Assembly: GCF_019320115.1 (NCBI RefSeq)
Contig: NC_089587.1
Location: forward strand, 85,941,410 to 86,005,409
Origin: Miscanthus floridulus
Taxonomy: Eukaryota > Streptophyta > Magnoliopsida > Poales > Poaceae
Direction of reading: 5' to 3'
Length of the DNA: 64,000 nt
Positions within the stretch are counted from its first letter, which is position 1; each line of letters begins with the position of its first letter. Under the pieces are notes generated by a model. It had not been told where the DNA came from. It did no database searches and saw only the letters and a program-made list of their open reading frames with translations. Shown here piece by piece: positions 1-12,461 of this stretch. The position numbers and the translations under genes were made by a program.

Positions 1-12
1 ACTCGCCGTACC

Positions 13-1119
13 GTGTATGACGCTACTGAGGTAGGTGCCAGTGCCCCTAGGAATGAGAACCGTGATCCACCACCACCTCCTCCTCCACCGTACACTGCGG
101 AACAGTTCTTTGCACAATTCCTTGGAAGTCAATGCAACATGGAGAGCATGCAGCAGAACATGGAAGCTACATTGCGCCACATTGCTGACAACACCCGCCG
201 TGGGTTAAACCTAGGTGGACATGAAGCGAATTAGTATAGCAGTTTCAAGGACTTTATGGACACCAGACCACCAATTTTCAAAGAAGCGGCAGAGCCATTG
301 GATGCAGAAGAGTGGATAAACACCATGGAAGATAAGTTTCGTGTTCTAAGGATGACAGAAGTGTTGAAGACTAAGTATGCAGCTCATCAGCTACAAGGCC
401 CTGCAGGAATGTGGTGGAAGCACCACTGCACCACTTTTCCCCCCAATGCCCACATTACTTGGAGGGAATTCACTGAGGCTTTTCGTGGAGTTTACATTCC
501 ACCTGGTTTGACAGAAATAAAGTTTGGAGAATTTCTAGCACTAAATCAAAGCACCAAGACTGTGACACAGTATCTACATGCATTCAACAATCTAAGTCGC
601 TATGCCTCTGACATGGTGAATACCGATGCCAAAAAGATCGCTAGTTTCAAGAGAGGTCTGAATCCTAAGATGATGAAGCACGTGGGTACCAACACGAGAA
701 CTGGTTTCAATGACTTTGTTAGTGACTGCTTAAAGCAAGAAAAGAACAACAATGTATATGCTACATCCAAGACTCGCAAGAGGGCTTTTGAGTTAGGTCT
801 GTCCTAGCCAAGGGCCCCGATGGCAAATCGTTCTGCGTATCGTCCGCCTACCCCTGGTGCAAGGTTCAGGCCACCCCAGCGGAGGAATCAGAATGCCCAG
901 CAACCTCAGAGGAATCAGAAGCCATTCAAGATGGTGGTGCCACAAGCCAAGACTGGACAAGGTAGTTCATCTGGAGCTGCTACTCAAGTAAGAGGACCAT
1001 GTTTCAACTGCAATCAACCTAGGCACTTTGCAAAGTTTTGCCCATATCCCAAGAAGCAGCAGAATCAGTACCAAGCTCGTGTGCACCACACCACCATTGA
1101 TGACATCCCGGAAGGAGAG
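13..1119 (+). pseudogene. Element 1 gag (broken)
   Basis: Structural capsid/nucleocapsid protein of element 1. A proline-run N-terminal segment is followed by the retrotransposon gag core (EAAEPLDAEEWINTME near 280) and ends in a CCHC zinc knuckle at about 1000-1041 ([14 protein letters not shown], spacing C-x2-C-x4-H-x4-C), which normally binds RNA. TAG stops at 232-234 and 805-807 break the frame, but the reading frame does not shift. Both stops fall where a glutamine codon fits the context, so CAG-to-TAG is the likely change. The start is upstream of the window or mutated. It continues in the same frame into protease. Confidence 0.85.
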
Positions 1120-2391
1120 CCCATGACAGCCAGTATGTTTTCTATCAACAATCATCCTGCAGTCATTTTGTTTTATTCTGGATCATCTCATTCATTCATA
1201 AGTCAAGCATTTGCAAGAAAGTATGAACAAAAGATAGTTGAATTGGAATGTGCTTATCGGATAAGTTCAGCTAGGGCTGATCTGTTAACTAATCAGATAA
1301 TCCAGGGGGTAACCCTGAGTATAGCAGATAGGCAGTATAAGCTTAACTTGATAGTTATGCTAGGGCTAGTTCTGGATGTGATTATGGGAATGAACTGGAT
1401 GAATAAGATGAGAGTAGTAATTGATGTTGGAGGAAGAAGCATTTCTCTTAAGGAACCTATTGGAGAAGGTACATTTCAAGTAACCTTACCTCAGAGAATA
1501 GATCTGGCCAGTACAACTTGTGTAGTCCAAACTACTCTTCTAGCCAAGATTCCAGTAGTGTGTGAGTTTTTGGACATGTTTCCATATGAGTTACCCGGTC
1601 TTCCACTGGACAGAGATGTTGAGTTTGCCATTGAGTTAATCCCTGGAACACCACCAATCTCAAGAAGGCCTTATCGGATGCCTCCAAATGAATTAGCCGA
1701 GTTGAAGAAACAACTCCAAGATCTGTTGACTAAGGGTTTAATTCATCCAAGTTCATCAGAATGGGGATGTCCTGCACTGTTCGTGAAGAAGAAGAAGGAT
1801 AACTCCTTACAGATGTGCGTGGACTACCAACCACTGAATGTGGTGACAATTAAAAACAAGTATCCTCTACCTCGGATTGATATCTTGTTTGATCAATTAT
1901 CAAAAGCCAAGGTGTTCTCCAAGATAGATTTGAGATTAGGGTACCATCAGATCAAGATTAGACCACAAGATATACCCAAAACCGCGTTCTCCACCAGATA
2001 TGGTTTGTACGAGTATCTTGTCATGTCCTTTGGTTTGACAAATGCTCCTGCATACTTTATGTATCTGATGAATTCGGTCTTTATGCCGGAGTTGGATAAG
2101 TTTGTGATTGTGTTCATTAATGACATTCTAGTATACTTAGAGAACAAATAGGATCATGCAGAGCATCTAAGAATTGTCTTGACTAGACTCAGAGATCATC
2201 AGCTGTATGCTAAGTTTAGTAAATGTGAGTTCTGGCTGAAGACAGTTCCTTTTCTCGGTCATGTGTTATCTGAGATTGGAATCTTAGTGGATCCTAGTAA
2301 GGTACAAGAGGTTATGGATTGAAAGGCACCAAGCACAGTTCATGAGGTTTGGAGTTTTCTTGGATTAGCCGGTTACTATCATCATTTTATA
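1120..2391 (+). pseudogene. Element 1 protease and reverse transcriptase (broken)
   Basis: The aspartic protease region has [11 protein letters not shown] at about 1165-1197, where the family has an Asp-Thr/Ser-Gly-Ala motif; the catalytic Asp appears to be Tyr. The RT runs from about 1540, with the conserved VDYQPLNVV and YPLPRID segments and the palm motif FIND at 2113-2124 in place of FxDD, so the first metal-binding Asp has become Asn. Stops at 2149-2151 (TAG) and 2320-2322 (TGA, where Trp fits) interrupt it without a frame change. With catalytic residues lost in both enzymes, the protein would be inactive. Confidence 0.85.
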
Positions 2392-3132
2392 TTGGACTTC
2401 TCAAAGATTGCCAAGCCAATGACAAGTTTGTTACAGAAGGATCATAAGTTTGTTTGGATAGAGGAGTGTGAGGCAGCTTTCTACACCTTGCGGAATTTGC
2501 TAACCACTGCTCCTGTTCTGGCGCAACCGGATATAGAGAAGCCGTTTGATGTGTTTTATGATGCATCAAAGAATGGTTTAGGATGTGTTCTGATGCAAGA
2601 TGGAAGGGTCATTGCTTATGCCTCACGTCAGTTGAGGAAGCATGAGGTTAACTATCCTACGCATGATTTAGAGCTTGCGGCCGTTGTGCATGCTCTAAAG
2701 ATTTGGAGACACTACTTGCTTGGGAATGTGTGCAATATCTTTATAGATTATAAGAGTCTCAAGTACATATTTACTCAGTCTGAGTTGAATATGCGACAGA
2801 GAAGATGGTTAGAGTTGATAAAGGATTATAATCTAAATGTGCACTATCATCCGAGAAAGGCAAATATAGTAGCCGATGCCTTAAGTAGGAAGTCACATTC
2901 TCTTGCTGTGCAACCGTTGTTTGTAGATGGGTTCAATTTATTGCATCCTGCTGTGTTGCATAATATCCAGGTTAGTTGTACCTTAGAGAGCAAGATCATT
3001 GAGGGTCAGAAAATAGATAAGGGAATATTCCATATCAAGGAGAAAATGAGGAAAGAACCGACCAAGCACTTTAGAGTGGATGAACAAGGAGTGTTATGGT
3101 TTAAGGACCGTCTGGTTGTACCTAAAGATTGA
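2392..3132 (+). pseudogene. Element 1 RNase H and connection domain
   Basis: In-frame continuation of the polyprotein. It carries the gypsy RNase H signature: FYDAS near 2550, a [12 protein letters not shown] helix near 2670, [10 protein letters not shown] near 2745 and [10 protein letters not shown] near 2870, in the usual order. RNase H degrades the RNA strand of the RNA:DNA hybrid during reverse transcription. The segment ends at a TGA (3130-3132), after which the integrase resumes in the same frame. The domain looks better kept than the protease or RT active sites. Confidence 0.85.
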
Positions 3133-3147
3133 GAGCTCAAGAACAAA

Positions 3148-4446
3148 TTGATGGATGAAGCTCATCACTCTAAGTTGTCTATCCGTCCTGAAAGTAGCAA
3201 AATGTACCAAGAATTGAGACCTCGTTATTGGTGGACGAAGATGAAGAAGGAGATTGTAGCGTATGTTGCTTGTTGCGACATGTGTTGTAGAGTGAAAGCT
3301 CTTCACATGAGACCCGCAAGAATGTTGCAACCTTTGTCAGTACCAGATTGGAAATGGGATGATATAAGTATGGATTTTATCACCGGTCTTCCCACCACAC
3401 CAAAGGGGAATGATTCGATTTGGGTGATTGTAGATCGCCTTACCAAATCAGCTCACTTTTTACCAGTCAAGAACGCATTTCGATCCCATCAGTATGCTGA
3501 GAAGTACATTGTAGAGATTGTCCGATTACATGGTATACCAAAGAGTATCATGTCTGACCGTGGGTCACAGTTTATCGCTCATTTTTGGGAGCATCTTCAT
3601 AAAGGTTTGGGTACTAGCTTGGTTCGTAGTACAGCTTACCACCCACAGACAGATGGGCAGACAAAGCGAGTTAATGCTGTTCTTGAAGATATGCTTAGAG
3701 CTTGTGTGTTATCATCTAGGGGTTCATGAGAATCATGGTTACCTTTGGCAGAGTTCGCTTACAACAATAGTTACCAAGAGAGTATCAAGATGGCTCCATT
3801 TGAAGTATTGTATGGCAGGAAATGTAGGACACCGTTGAATTGGGTTGAGCCTAGAGAGAGAAGGTTTTACGGAATCGATTTTGTTGACGAGGCTGAGAAA
3901 AAGGTCTGTATTATCCAACAAAACATGAAAGCGGCACAGTCACGCCAGAAGAGTTATGCAGATAAGAGAAGAAGACCGCTAGAATTTCAAGTTGGTGATT
4001 ATGTCTATTTGAAAGTTACCCCAATGAAGAAGAAATGGTTTGGAGTAAAGAGAAAGCTCGCTCCTAGATTTGTCGGACCATATAAAATACTAGAAAAGAA
4101 GGGTCTAGTGGCTTATAAGTTACAGTTACCAGAAGCGATGGGTTTGATCTTTCCAGTCTTCCATGTATCATAGTTGAAGAAGTGCTTGCGTGTTCCGAAA
4201 GAGAGAATAGAACCTCAGGGAATTCGGATCAAATCAGACTTGGAATACCGTGAGCAACCGGTTCGAGTTTTGGACACTAAGGACCGAGTCACTCGGAATA
4301 AAGTGGTGAGAACATATAAGATACAGTGGAGTCATCACGATGATGGTGATGCGACGTGGGAAATAGGAGAATATCTGCAAAATGCTTATAAGGATTTTTA
4401 TAACAAATGGTTCGTAACTCAAAATCTTGGGACGAGATTCTTATAA
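3148..4446 (+). pseudogene. Element 1 integrase with chromodomain-like C-terminus
   Basis: The N-terminal zinc-binding region (AHHSKLSIRPESSKMY, then CDMC) is followed by the catalytic core with MDFITGLP and SDRGSQF. Thirty-five residues after the second Asp the expected Glu is Lys (GQTKRVN near 3660), so the DDE triad is broken. Stops: TGA 3727-3729 and TAG 4171-4173. The C-terminal stretch at about 4260-4400 (TRNKVVRTYKIQW...DATWE) matches the chromodomain-like tail of plant chromoviruses, which is thought to steer integration toward heterochromatin. The final stop is TAA at 4444-4446. Confidence 0.85.
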
Positions 4447-4457
4447 GGGGGGAGGGC
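4445..4457 (+). other. Element 1 polypurine tract
   Basis: Purine-rich run AAGGGGGGAGGG directly before the TGTAACACC start of the 3' LTR, overlapping the last codon of the pol frame. This is the expected plus-strand primer site of an LTR retrotransposon. Confidence 0.8.
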
Positions 4458-7400
4458 TGTAACACCTCGGTGTTAAGCATGCATTAACATTTTGCAAATC
4501 ATGAGCTTAATCATTATTATGCATTCATAAGCATGACATGAAATATAGAATTGAAACATACTAATGAAACATGTATGTTGCATAGTTTTATTTTAATAGA
4601 TTGGATGCTATGTTTGTTCTGCCATGTGTGTACCTTGGTTGATCACTTAGACCACTTAGAAGTAATTAGGATACAATTTAAAGCAAGGTGTATATTCAAA
4701 GTTTTCTCAAATTTTGCTTTTAACAATAATCTTCTAAAATAGGGTTTTTGATTTAAATTAACTTTAAATCTATAGTTCAAAATCTAATTGGGTTTTGACC
4801 TTACTCCTTTTGACAAGTTGTAGAGAATAAATTTTAGAGCAACTTTTATTTTTGGGCCAAAGTTTGAAACTGATTGAAATTGCTCAAAATTTTGCATTTG
4901 AATGTAATAGGAATAGAAAATAAATTGAAAAATTCGATTTGCTTCTTACCGGGCCGCCCGCCCCGCTTCTGGCCCAGCTAACAAAGCTGGCCCGCAGCGC
5001 TCACGCTCCCGCTCCCACGCCGTGCCACGCCCTATGTCTGGCCCAGCGTCGCTTCGCCGGCCTAGGCCCATGCCGTGCCGCTCCCGCGCGCGTGACGCGC
5101 CCACGCTCCGATCGCGCCAGGATGCGCGAGCCGCGTGGCAGCCATGCGTCGGCGAGCTCGCCGCGCGGCACCACCGACCTACCCCGTTCCGACCGGCCCC
5201 ACCCTGCCTTCAAGTCCCCCTATCCGAGCCTCTCTCTCCATTCTCGCTCTCTCCCATTTTCCTCTCGCGCCAGCAGCAGAGCACGCGCACACGCTCGCCT
5301 CCGCCACCGCCCGCACCAGCGCCTCACCGGAGTTGGCTCGCCTAGCCACCCTAGCTCGCCATCGACCACTTCGTCTTGCCCTGAGCTCCGCCTCCACCTC
5401 GCGCACCCCGTGCTCACATCGGTTCACCTTGGTAAGCTTTCACTAGCCATGAATCGCTCACCAGAGTGAGCTCCTCCTCACCGGAGTGCTCCGCTCCATG
5501 GACCTCGCGCCTCCGTCCACCTTCTCGCTCTCTTTTCTCATGCACGAGCACCACACCACGTCACTGAGGCTCCCGAGCGCCTCCACTCACCGTGCCATGG
5601 CCGGGGATGCCCCACCGGCGATAACCCACGCCGCCGTCCGCCATGCATGGCAGCAGCCGGCTTCCCGACTCCTTGGCCCATGCCACGGGCACCATTGGGT
5701 TCGCATGAGGGTGGGGAGCACGTTGGTCACCTTCACTGGGCCGGAGACCTCGCCATTGGTGAGATCTCGGTGGCCTGCCGCCTCCTCTGTCCCGTGTGGC
5801 TGCTAGGTGGGGCCTGCCTAATGCGGGAGCCCGCCTGTCTGTCGCTCGGTGTGTGTGTGTGTTGAGATCCGGGTGGATCTAGCATTTATGCCTCGGTTTT
5901 CAAAAAGGGGTTTTAAGAAATGATTTATAGAAAATGTTGTAAAGGCTTCAAAAATCCATAGTTTGCTCATTTTAGCTCCAAATCGAGTGAGACCAATTTT
6001 GTTGTGTTTCCTAGAAGTAGATCTACAATATAAAAATGTTGCATGTCAGTCTTGTGATACTTTTGTATAGGGTTTTATTTAATTCTTATATTTGCTGTTA
6101 TCTTAGAAAATGTCTAGTAAATAGAATAATTATTAGAAAAATATGGTTCTAGTTTTGTTAATCTCCTTTAGTGATGTACTTTGTAGGAAAAATATATGTC
6201 ATGCATGTTCTGTAGAGAAATATTGATGTGTAGTTCAAGTGCCTTTAATTGATGATTTTTGTTATTTTGATAGAGAGCAAAAATTGTATAAAACATGTGT
6301 ATGATAATTTTTGTGCAGTGATTGTTTACTGTGTAGAACATAGGAAAAATATTAAATCTATTGTTTGATACTTTTCATAATACAAAGTATTTTCATGATC
6401 ATATTTATGCCATAGCTTGTCGTTTTTGTGTAGGCTATTTATTTATCCAAATGCCATGACAATTTTATGGTAGTCTACTTAGAGTAATACTATGCTACTG
6501 TAATTTTCTCAGATTTTTATGAGCACCAAAAATATATGTTGCTGTTGTAGCCCTAGTTTAAAATAAAATAAAAGAATCTTCTTTAATGCATGTTTAGTTA
6601 ATAATGTTTGCTTTGGTGTATCTTTGAAGCATCTTAGCTTGCTGTGGTGACTTGGCATGTTAGTACAGTGGTTGTAGTAGTAGTATAGTAGTACATGTTC
6701 TTGGATGATGTTGGCTACCTTGTAGAAGAGCTTTATTTCTACTATGTCCAATAAAGTTAAACATGTTCATCTACATTCCATGCATCATGATCATTTCATG
6801 TCATCTCTCTGATGCACCTATGCATGAGCACTTATACATCTGCATCATACAGGATCATAGGAGGAGTTGCTAGTAGCAGTTCAGGAAGAGCAGACCGGGA
6901 CAGATCCACAAGAAATCCAAGCACAGGAGGTGCCAAAGGAAGAGGAGCATGGAGAGAACTTACCTAAGTGCGTGGATCATCAACCTAGTTCGTTCGAACG
7001 AGGCAAGCCCTAGAGCATTCTAAGTCTCCTACTTTATAAAAGCAATTCTTTCTATATATGAGTTTATATATTGTTGCATTAAGTTATAGGAGTTGATTGA
7101 AATCGTTGATGCATTTATTGCTATCCTTGCCTACCTTATTACCTTTTTACCCTGTTAGGTCAGGATCGAATAACTGCTTAGCCTTGCTTAGACCGGTAGC
7201 GATCGGTGATTTCCGGTCACCTACATTTATAGGTGGTTACTGGAAGAATTTAGCTATGGAAAGAATGATATCCTAGAATTAACCATGTGTGATGGATAAT
7301 TGGAGACCGGACAAAAAAGTTGGAGGCAACCAGACAGGGTTCTGGGGTGCTATTAGTTTTCCATCTGTGTCGATTAAGGACCGATCGTTGCTCGTCCCTC

Positions 7401-8499
7401 TTATCATGTTGAACGTATGCCTCACATTTAGCTGGCCAAATAAAGTACCTTTCGACCGTGAAGCTAGTGACACTATTCGAGCTGGGATAAACTCGGATTG
7501 GCACACTGGTGCTGAAGGGGGTATGACGGGGACACGAAGAGAGAGCCCAAGGTGCATCCTGGCTGTCGAGCGGTCCCTGGGTAGTGCGGTCCATAACTGT
7601 TATCCCACGGCTACTTGGAAAGTGTCATTAGTGATCTGTAGCTCACTTGATCGGTGAGTGTGGTTTGTGTGAGGAATAAATCACCAACTGGTTAGGAATC
7701 AATTCAAATCGCCATCGCTCCTAGATAGTGAGCACTTGACTCGAGCTACAGCATCATAGTAATTATGATGGAACACTAATGGTTATTTGGGTGATATGGG
7801 ATATGCTAAATCTAAGTTGGTAACTGGATGTTATTGGTTAATCAAGTGATTGCTATAGTATAGGTGTTTACCTAGATGGATAGGTCATAATAAAGATGAT
7901 GCAAAGTACTTAAAATGGTTTCTTCTTGATAGCTTATGCTTTTCGCAAATGAGTCAGCTAGCCCTCTAAAGAAAGCCTTGCATAATCCTTGGTGTCGCCT
8001 TATTTTGGTTTAAGACGGGTAAGTCTAGCTGAGTACCTTCTCATACTCAGGGCGTTGTTCCCATTGTTGTTGCAGATGGTCACGCCTATTGCATTAACTG
8101 CCTGTACCCGACGATGGGTGACAACTAGGACCAAGGGCAATGGTCACTCCATATCTCTCATCTAATGCTTTTGTTGGAGATGACTACCTACTGGCACTGT
8201 ATCTAAACCAAAAGTGTGTGTGTGGCTTTAAAACTATTTGCTTCCTCTATTTCAGTTTGAACTTGGGTTGTAATAACTTTATGTTCTAAACTCCGATGTA
8301 TCCAACTGTCATTATGAACTTTATGTAACATGTGACGGTGATTGCTAAACTTATACGATCTTGGTTTGTATGTCGATTGGTTTGAAATCCTTTGTGGTTT
8401 CACAGACTACTAGGTTATATGGGCTTAAGTTTACTAAATTATCTGCTTCGGTGGAAGATTTCCTTACTTAATCTCGTATAATTGGTCGGTTCTGTTACT
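4458..8499 (+). repeat. Element 1 3' LTR (about 4.04 kb)
   Basis: Starts TGTAACACC immediately after the polypurine tract. It ends near 8499 (GGTTCTGTTACT, resembling the GGTTCTGCCACA end of element 2), where copia LTR sequence shared with 49256 onward resumes. The final CA looks mutated. The LTR is AT-rich except for a strongly GC-rich block at about 4950-5860, which gives many chance open frames but no recognisable protein. A TATAAAA box lies at 7035-7041. The right boundary is uncertain by a few bases because the left target-site copy is outside the window. Confidence 0.8.
7035..7041 (+). promoter_or_regulatory. Possible LTR TATA box (element 1)
   Basis: TATAAAA within the 3' LTR, about 1.46 kb from its end and downstream of the GC-rich block. 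It is a plausible core promoter position for the 5' LTR copy, but such a motif can occur by chance in AT-rich DNA. Confidence 0.3.
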
Positions 8500-9059
8500 G
8501 GTTGCATCGAGTGGCACTAGGTGATCGAGTTGCAAGCCAGTGGTGCTTGTTATTCTTGGAGGTTGCCACCTCCTAGGTGGCTTGGTGGTGGTCTCCGTTG
8601 AAGCACGTAAAGAAGATTGTGTGGTGCTCCGGAGAAGTGATTGTGAGGGGGATTGTGCTCATCCTACAGGAGCCGCGAAGAGCAACTCTAGTAGAGCGAG
8701 ACACGAAGGGCAACAAGTGGTCTGATTGGGTCAAGTGCTAGAGCTTGTGGTAAGCACTCCATGTGGGAGAGTGTGACTTGCGGGTCACCACTAGCAAGAG
8801 GACCGACGGCAACCTTGGAGCTTGTCTCAATGGGGACTAGCGTGTTGGCAAGTACATGAACCTTGGGATAAAAATCATTGTGTCATCCTTGTATTCCCGT
8901 TGGTTTGCATCCTCGTTATACAAGCTTGTATTTACTTCATTTACATTGTGCATGTGTAGTTGCTCTTGTAATTAGTTAGCTTATGTAGCTTACTAGTTAT
9001 CTTCTTGCTTGTGTAGCATAGAAGTAGCTCCCTTGCATGACTAATTCGGTTTAAGTAAT
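8500..9059 (+). repeat. Element A 5' LTR, middle fragment
   Basis: Matches 49256 onward of the 3' LTR (shared blocks such as GAGTGGCACTAGGTGATCGA and CACCACTAGCAAGAGGACCG). It is bounded on the left by element 1 and on the right by element D. The last five bases, GTAAT at 9055-9059, are the left target-site copy of D. Confidence 0.85.
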
Positions 9060-10311
9060 TGTTGGGTTCATAAACCCAGGGTCTCTCGTAGACCGGCTTC
9101 CCCACAAAGGCTCGGCCCAAGCAGACAACGTGCAACTCATATGTCGGCCCAAGAGTCTAAAACAACATGCCAGAAGGGCGGTTCAGTCACCAACTAGAAG
9201 GTCTGGCTGGGGAAGAACAGCGCCCGCTTGTTGACTTCGGCCCACCTCTCTGACCGGAGCGCTCACTTCGGTCTCTAGCCACCTCCAGATGGGTCTCTCC
9301 GACCAGAAGACCTGGCAAAGCACTACCTCTGACTCCGACCCCATGTCTCCGACTAGAGTATGCAAAGACCCTGCTCACTGCTCTTCTCCAACTAGCGCAA
9401 CCAGAGCTGACTAGGACCAATGGACCCAGGACACCCATCCAGAAAGGACCAGGAAATGAACGAAGAAAGCAAGACAAGGCGCTCAAGTCAAACCATGATA
9501 CCAGGAACCGTATCTTGTCACCTGTAGGAACAGTACTCTGCAACCGCCTTAACACAAATAGTATTATAAGCGCCGACATTTTCCTCTATAGTATTGTGGG
9601 CACCATTAACTCCTATATGGTAAGGCCTCCCACATGCCTCTGGGCATCGACAGTGTTGTGGGTGCCGGGATTTACTATACCGAGTGAACATGGTGAAACT
9701 CCTCGTATGCCTCTTGGCATCAATAGTATATGCAGGTGCCGACATCTACCATACCCAAAACAAGACGATGTAACCTCCCACTTACAACCGACATCCAACA
9801 TTGTTGTAGCCGCCTACCATCCTCCTGTACCCGCCGGTGTGGGCAACAAGACTTAGAAGCATAGGAACTCTCTCCCTCTCACTTGTAAGGCCATCCCCTT
9901 CATCTATAAAAGGGGATGTACTCTCTCCCAACACTCAGTGGATTCAAGTTCATACAGGTTAATCAAGATCGATCAAGTTCACTAGCTCACAACCATAGAA
10001 CCACCAGGTTTAGACCTCAAGCACATGCTTGAACACTTAGCTCGTAGAGGAGCTCCTATCGCTCTCGGCCCTTCTAACCGGAGCCAATCGGACCTCTCAT
10101 GCACCCTATCTTTCTCCTTCATGTTTGTAACCCCACTACAAACTTCGAGTACCTAGGCTCAGGAATAAAGTCACCGATTGACTCAAATTGGACGTAGGGC
10201 ACATTGCCTGAACCAGTATAAACCCTGTGTCATTGAGTGCTAGGCCACCTCCGATTACAACGTATGGCAAAACTACAAATATTTACTTGTTGGTCACTTT
10301 TTGTACCGACA
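9060..10311 (+). repeat. Element D 5' LTR
   Basis: 1,252 bp, TGTTGGG...ACCGACA. It includes a TATAAAA box at 9905-9911 followed by GGGGATG, repeated at the same place in the other LTR. Comparison with the right LTR over the first 150 bases shows many substitutions, so the insertion is old. Confidence 0.85.
9905..9911 (+). promoter_or_regulatory. TATA box of element D LTR
   Basis: TATAAAA followed by GGGG. It is conserved at 13927-13933 in the second LTR despite considerable divergence around it, which supports a core promoter role. Confidence 0.55.
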
Positions 10312-10335
10312 GTTGGTGCCGTTCGTGGGGAAAAC
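10312..10335 (+). other. Element D primer-binding site region
   Basis: TTGGTGCCGTTCGTGGGGAA starts two bases after the LTR end. The position fits a tRNA primer site, and the TTGG(T/C)GCCG form is common in gypsy elements of this type. The tRNA was not determined. Confidence 0.5.
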
Positions 10336-11829
10336 ATTGTACGTTCAACACTTTTTGGTCATCGGATGGCCCACTTTTCCACCACCCTCACTGTGGTGGG
10401 CTTTGGTGATTCGATTCACTTTAGCTCACTGGAGTTTCCCGCACTCCCACCTGTTGGGATGTGGGTTCGACCCATCTTCAAGCTATCCCTAGCCTTCCTC
10501 TTTAGAAGCCTGGACTTCATCGCTGATCAGCTCGGTGTACTACACCTCCGCGAGGAGGCACTCATTCCGGCACCCATCGGAGGGGCGCCCTCCATCGACT
10601 CCAGGATGCACGACTTCAACGATGTGGCATCTACACTTTATTTTAAGCAAACTCTCTGCATAAACCTTGCTGTAAGTAATATGCATATTGTTATTTACTC
10701 TTTATCTACTATCTCCTGCCGATCATCCAGAGGGACCAAACTACCCATGCCACAAACACCATACGTTTAGTTCCCCTATAGCCTCGCATCCCCCGTGGAT
10801 GCATATGCTCGGGGGCTCCGAAGGATGCTGGCGCCATCCCCCCTCACATCCAAATTTATGGGAATGGCGAGCTATGCTCTTGCCACTCTCCATGAACTCC
10901 TAGATGACAAGGGTGAGAGCAACGGCTTCAGCATCGGTGACGTGGCACCTCACCACCATTCGTCCTGGGAGTGCGCTATGGTGGACGCTCCAGGACAACC
11001 ATCGGTGGTTGTGGAATCTACGTAGACTCACACCCCTCTAGACCCACATGTGGGGGCCCTCGCGTCTGCATAAGCGCACGCCAAGGAATTACAACAATGG
11101 AGGCAAAACTAGCCTCCACCTGTGCTGGCGCATTCGGTACAGCATGTTGCACCCCATGCGCATGGCCTGGTGGGTAGCGCTTGGGGTCGCGCTCGTTAGG
11201 TCCAACATGACATCATGAACAAGGGGAACGATCTCCCACAGTTTGCTTGGGCTGGCCAGAACATTGCTGCTGTCGCAATGCTTCTACGTGGTGTTCCTGA
11301 GCCCATCGACCCTTAGGAGCGGGTAGTCTACAGGAACCTCTGGGTTCTAGTAGAAGCCGCCGCTGTTCAACAGTCGGAAAGCTCTGCATCATGACCCCGA
11401 CACACACCCTCTCTCCCTACTGGGGGAACGGGGACACGCTAGATAGATCGCTCCATCTGCTCGCCGCTACAGCCGCTAGGTGCAGCTCGGGGGTGGTAGC
11501 CGTGCCATGGTCTGACCTAGCCCCTGCCCACATCGACCGCCGGTACACGAGTGGCCCGGTCCGCACCAGGATGCCCGCAGCATCGTCAACAACTGGCATC
11601 GAGCCTAGCACGATGATGATGTCCACCGGGCAGCAGCAAGAGCAGGTGACATGGATCCTAGCCAAACCATCAAGGGGAGCGGTGAAACGTGCCCCAGGCA
11701 CAGTCACCGACCGGACGACCGGAGTCCTAGCCCTGAGGGTCTAGGGCCATGGGCCTTTGACCAGTGTATCTAGAGAGCGCTATTCCCACAACGCTTCTGA
11801 CCGCCCACCAACATCACCAAGTACACCAG

Positions 11830-12461
11830 GTAGACAAACCTCGGTATTTGGCTCGAAGATTTTCGGCTCGCCTACCGAGCCGGAGGGCTGGATGATGACT
11901 ATTTCATCATTCAGTATCTCCCCATCTGTGTGGGGGAACATGTTCAGGCATGGCTTTAATTCCTCCCACACGACAACATCTGTGACTGGGTGGACCTCAA
12001 GAGGGTCTTCGTTAGAAATTTCTAGGGGACATATGTCTGCCCTAGGAACTCTTGGGACATCAAGAGTTGCCAGCAGGAGCCTAGTGAATCCCTATGGGAC
12101 TACATCCATAGGTTCTCCCAACAATGCAACTTCGTCCCTGATGTCATCGACACGGACATCATCAACGCGTTCCTCTCTAGGATGACCTATGAGTCCCTAA
12201 TCCACAAGCTTGGATGCCTAAAGCCCCATACCACCCACGACCTACTCGACGTCACCACTAACCACGCCTCCCACGAGGAAGCTATCAGAGCGGTCTTCAA
12301 CGGAGGCTGGGACAAAGGCAAGGCCAAGCGCACGGACCAAGACGAGGGCCCTTCCACATAGAGGGCCAAGAAGAACAAAAAGGACCGGCGCCGACCGGAC
12401 AACACCGCATTGGTTGCCACAACTGACCGCACAGGCAAGCAGCCCCAACAGGGACTGCTCT
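11830..12461 (+). pseudogene. Element D gag (broken)
   Basis: One frame reads a gypsy gag core: WLEDFRLAYRAGG near 11845, then DNICDWVDLKRVFV near 11970, SLWDYIHRFSQQCN near 12090, ESLIHKLGC near 12190 and SHEEAIRAVF near 12270. In-frame stops occur near 11957, at the end of FVRNF (about 12025, where Gln fits) and near 12358, with a final TGA near 12461. Upstream sequence at 10800-11830 may hold the N-terminal part but is too decayed to frame. No protease, RT or integrase follows, so any movement needed enzymes from another element. Confidence 0.75.

Larger units (their letters stand above)
1..8499 (+). mobile_element. Element 1: Ty3/gypsy chromovirus (Tekay-like), 5' part outside window
   Basis: Right part of an LTR retrotransposon: gag, protease, RT, RNase H, integrase and a chromodomain-like tail in that order (the Ty3/gypsy chromovirus order), then a polypurine tract and a long 3' LTR starting TGTAACACC. 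The left LTR is off the window. The right end is set by comparing 8500 onward with 49256 onward, where the same copia LTR sequence continues uninterrupted; element 1 therefore sits inside the 5' LTR of element A. Assignment to Tekay rests on domain order, the chromodomain tail and the 4 kb LTR; it was not tested by phylogeny. Confidence 0.9.

Noticed and set aside
4939..5865. Several Pro/Arg/Ala-rich open frames in the element 1 LTR
   Set aside because: They overlap on both strands in a GC-rich block, lack domains, and lie inside an LTR; explained by base composition.
7250..7657. Open frames on both strands near 7.3-7.6 kb
   Set aside because: Within the element 1 LTR, no motif, and mutually overlapping; chance.
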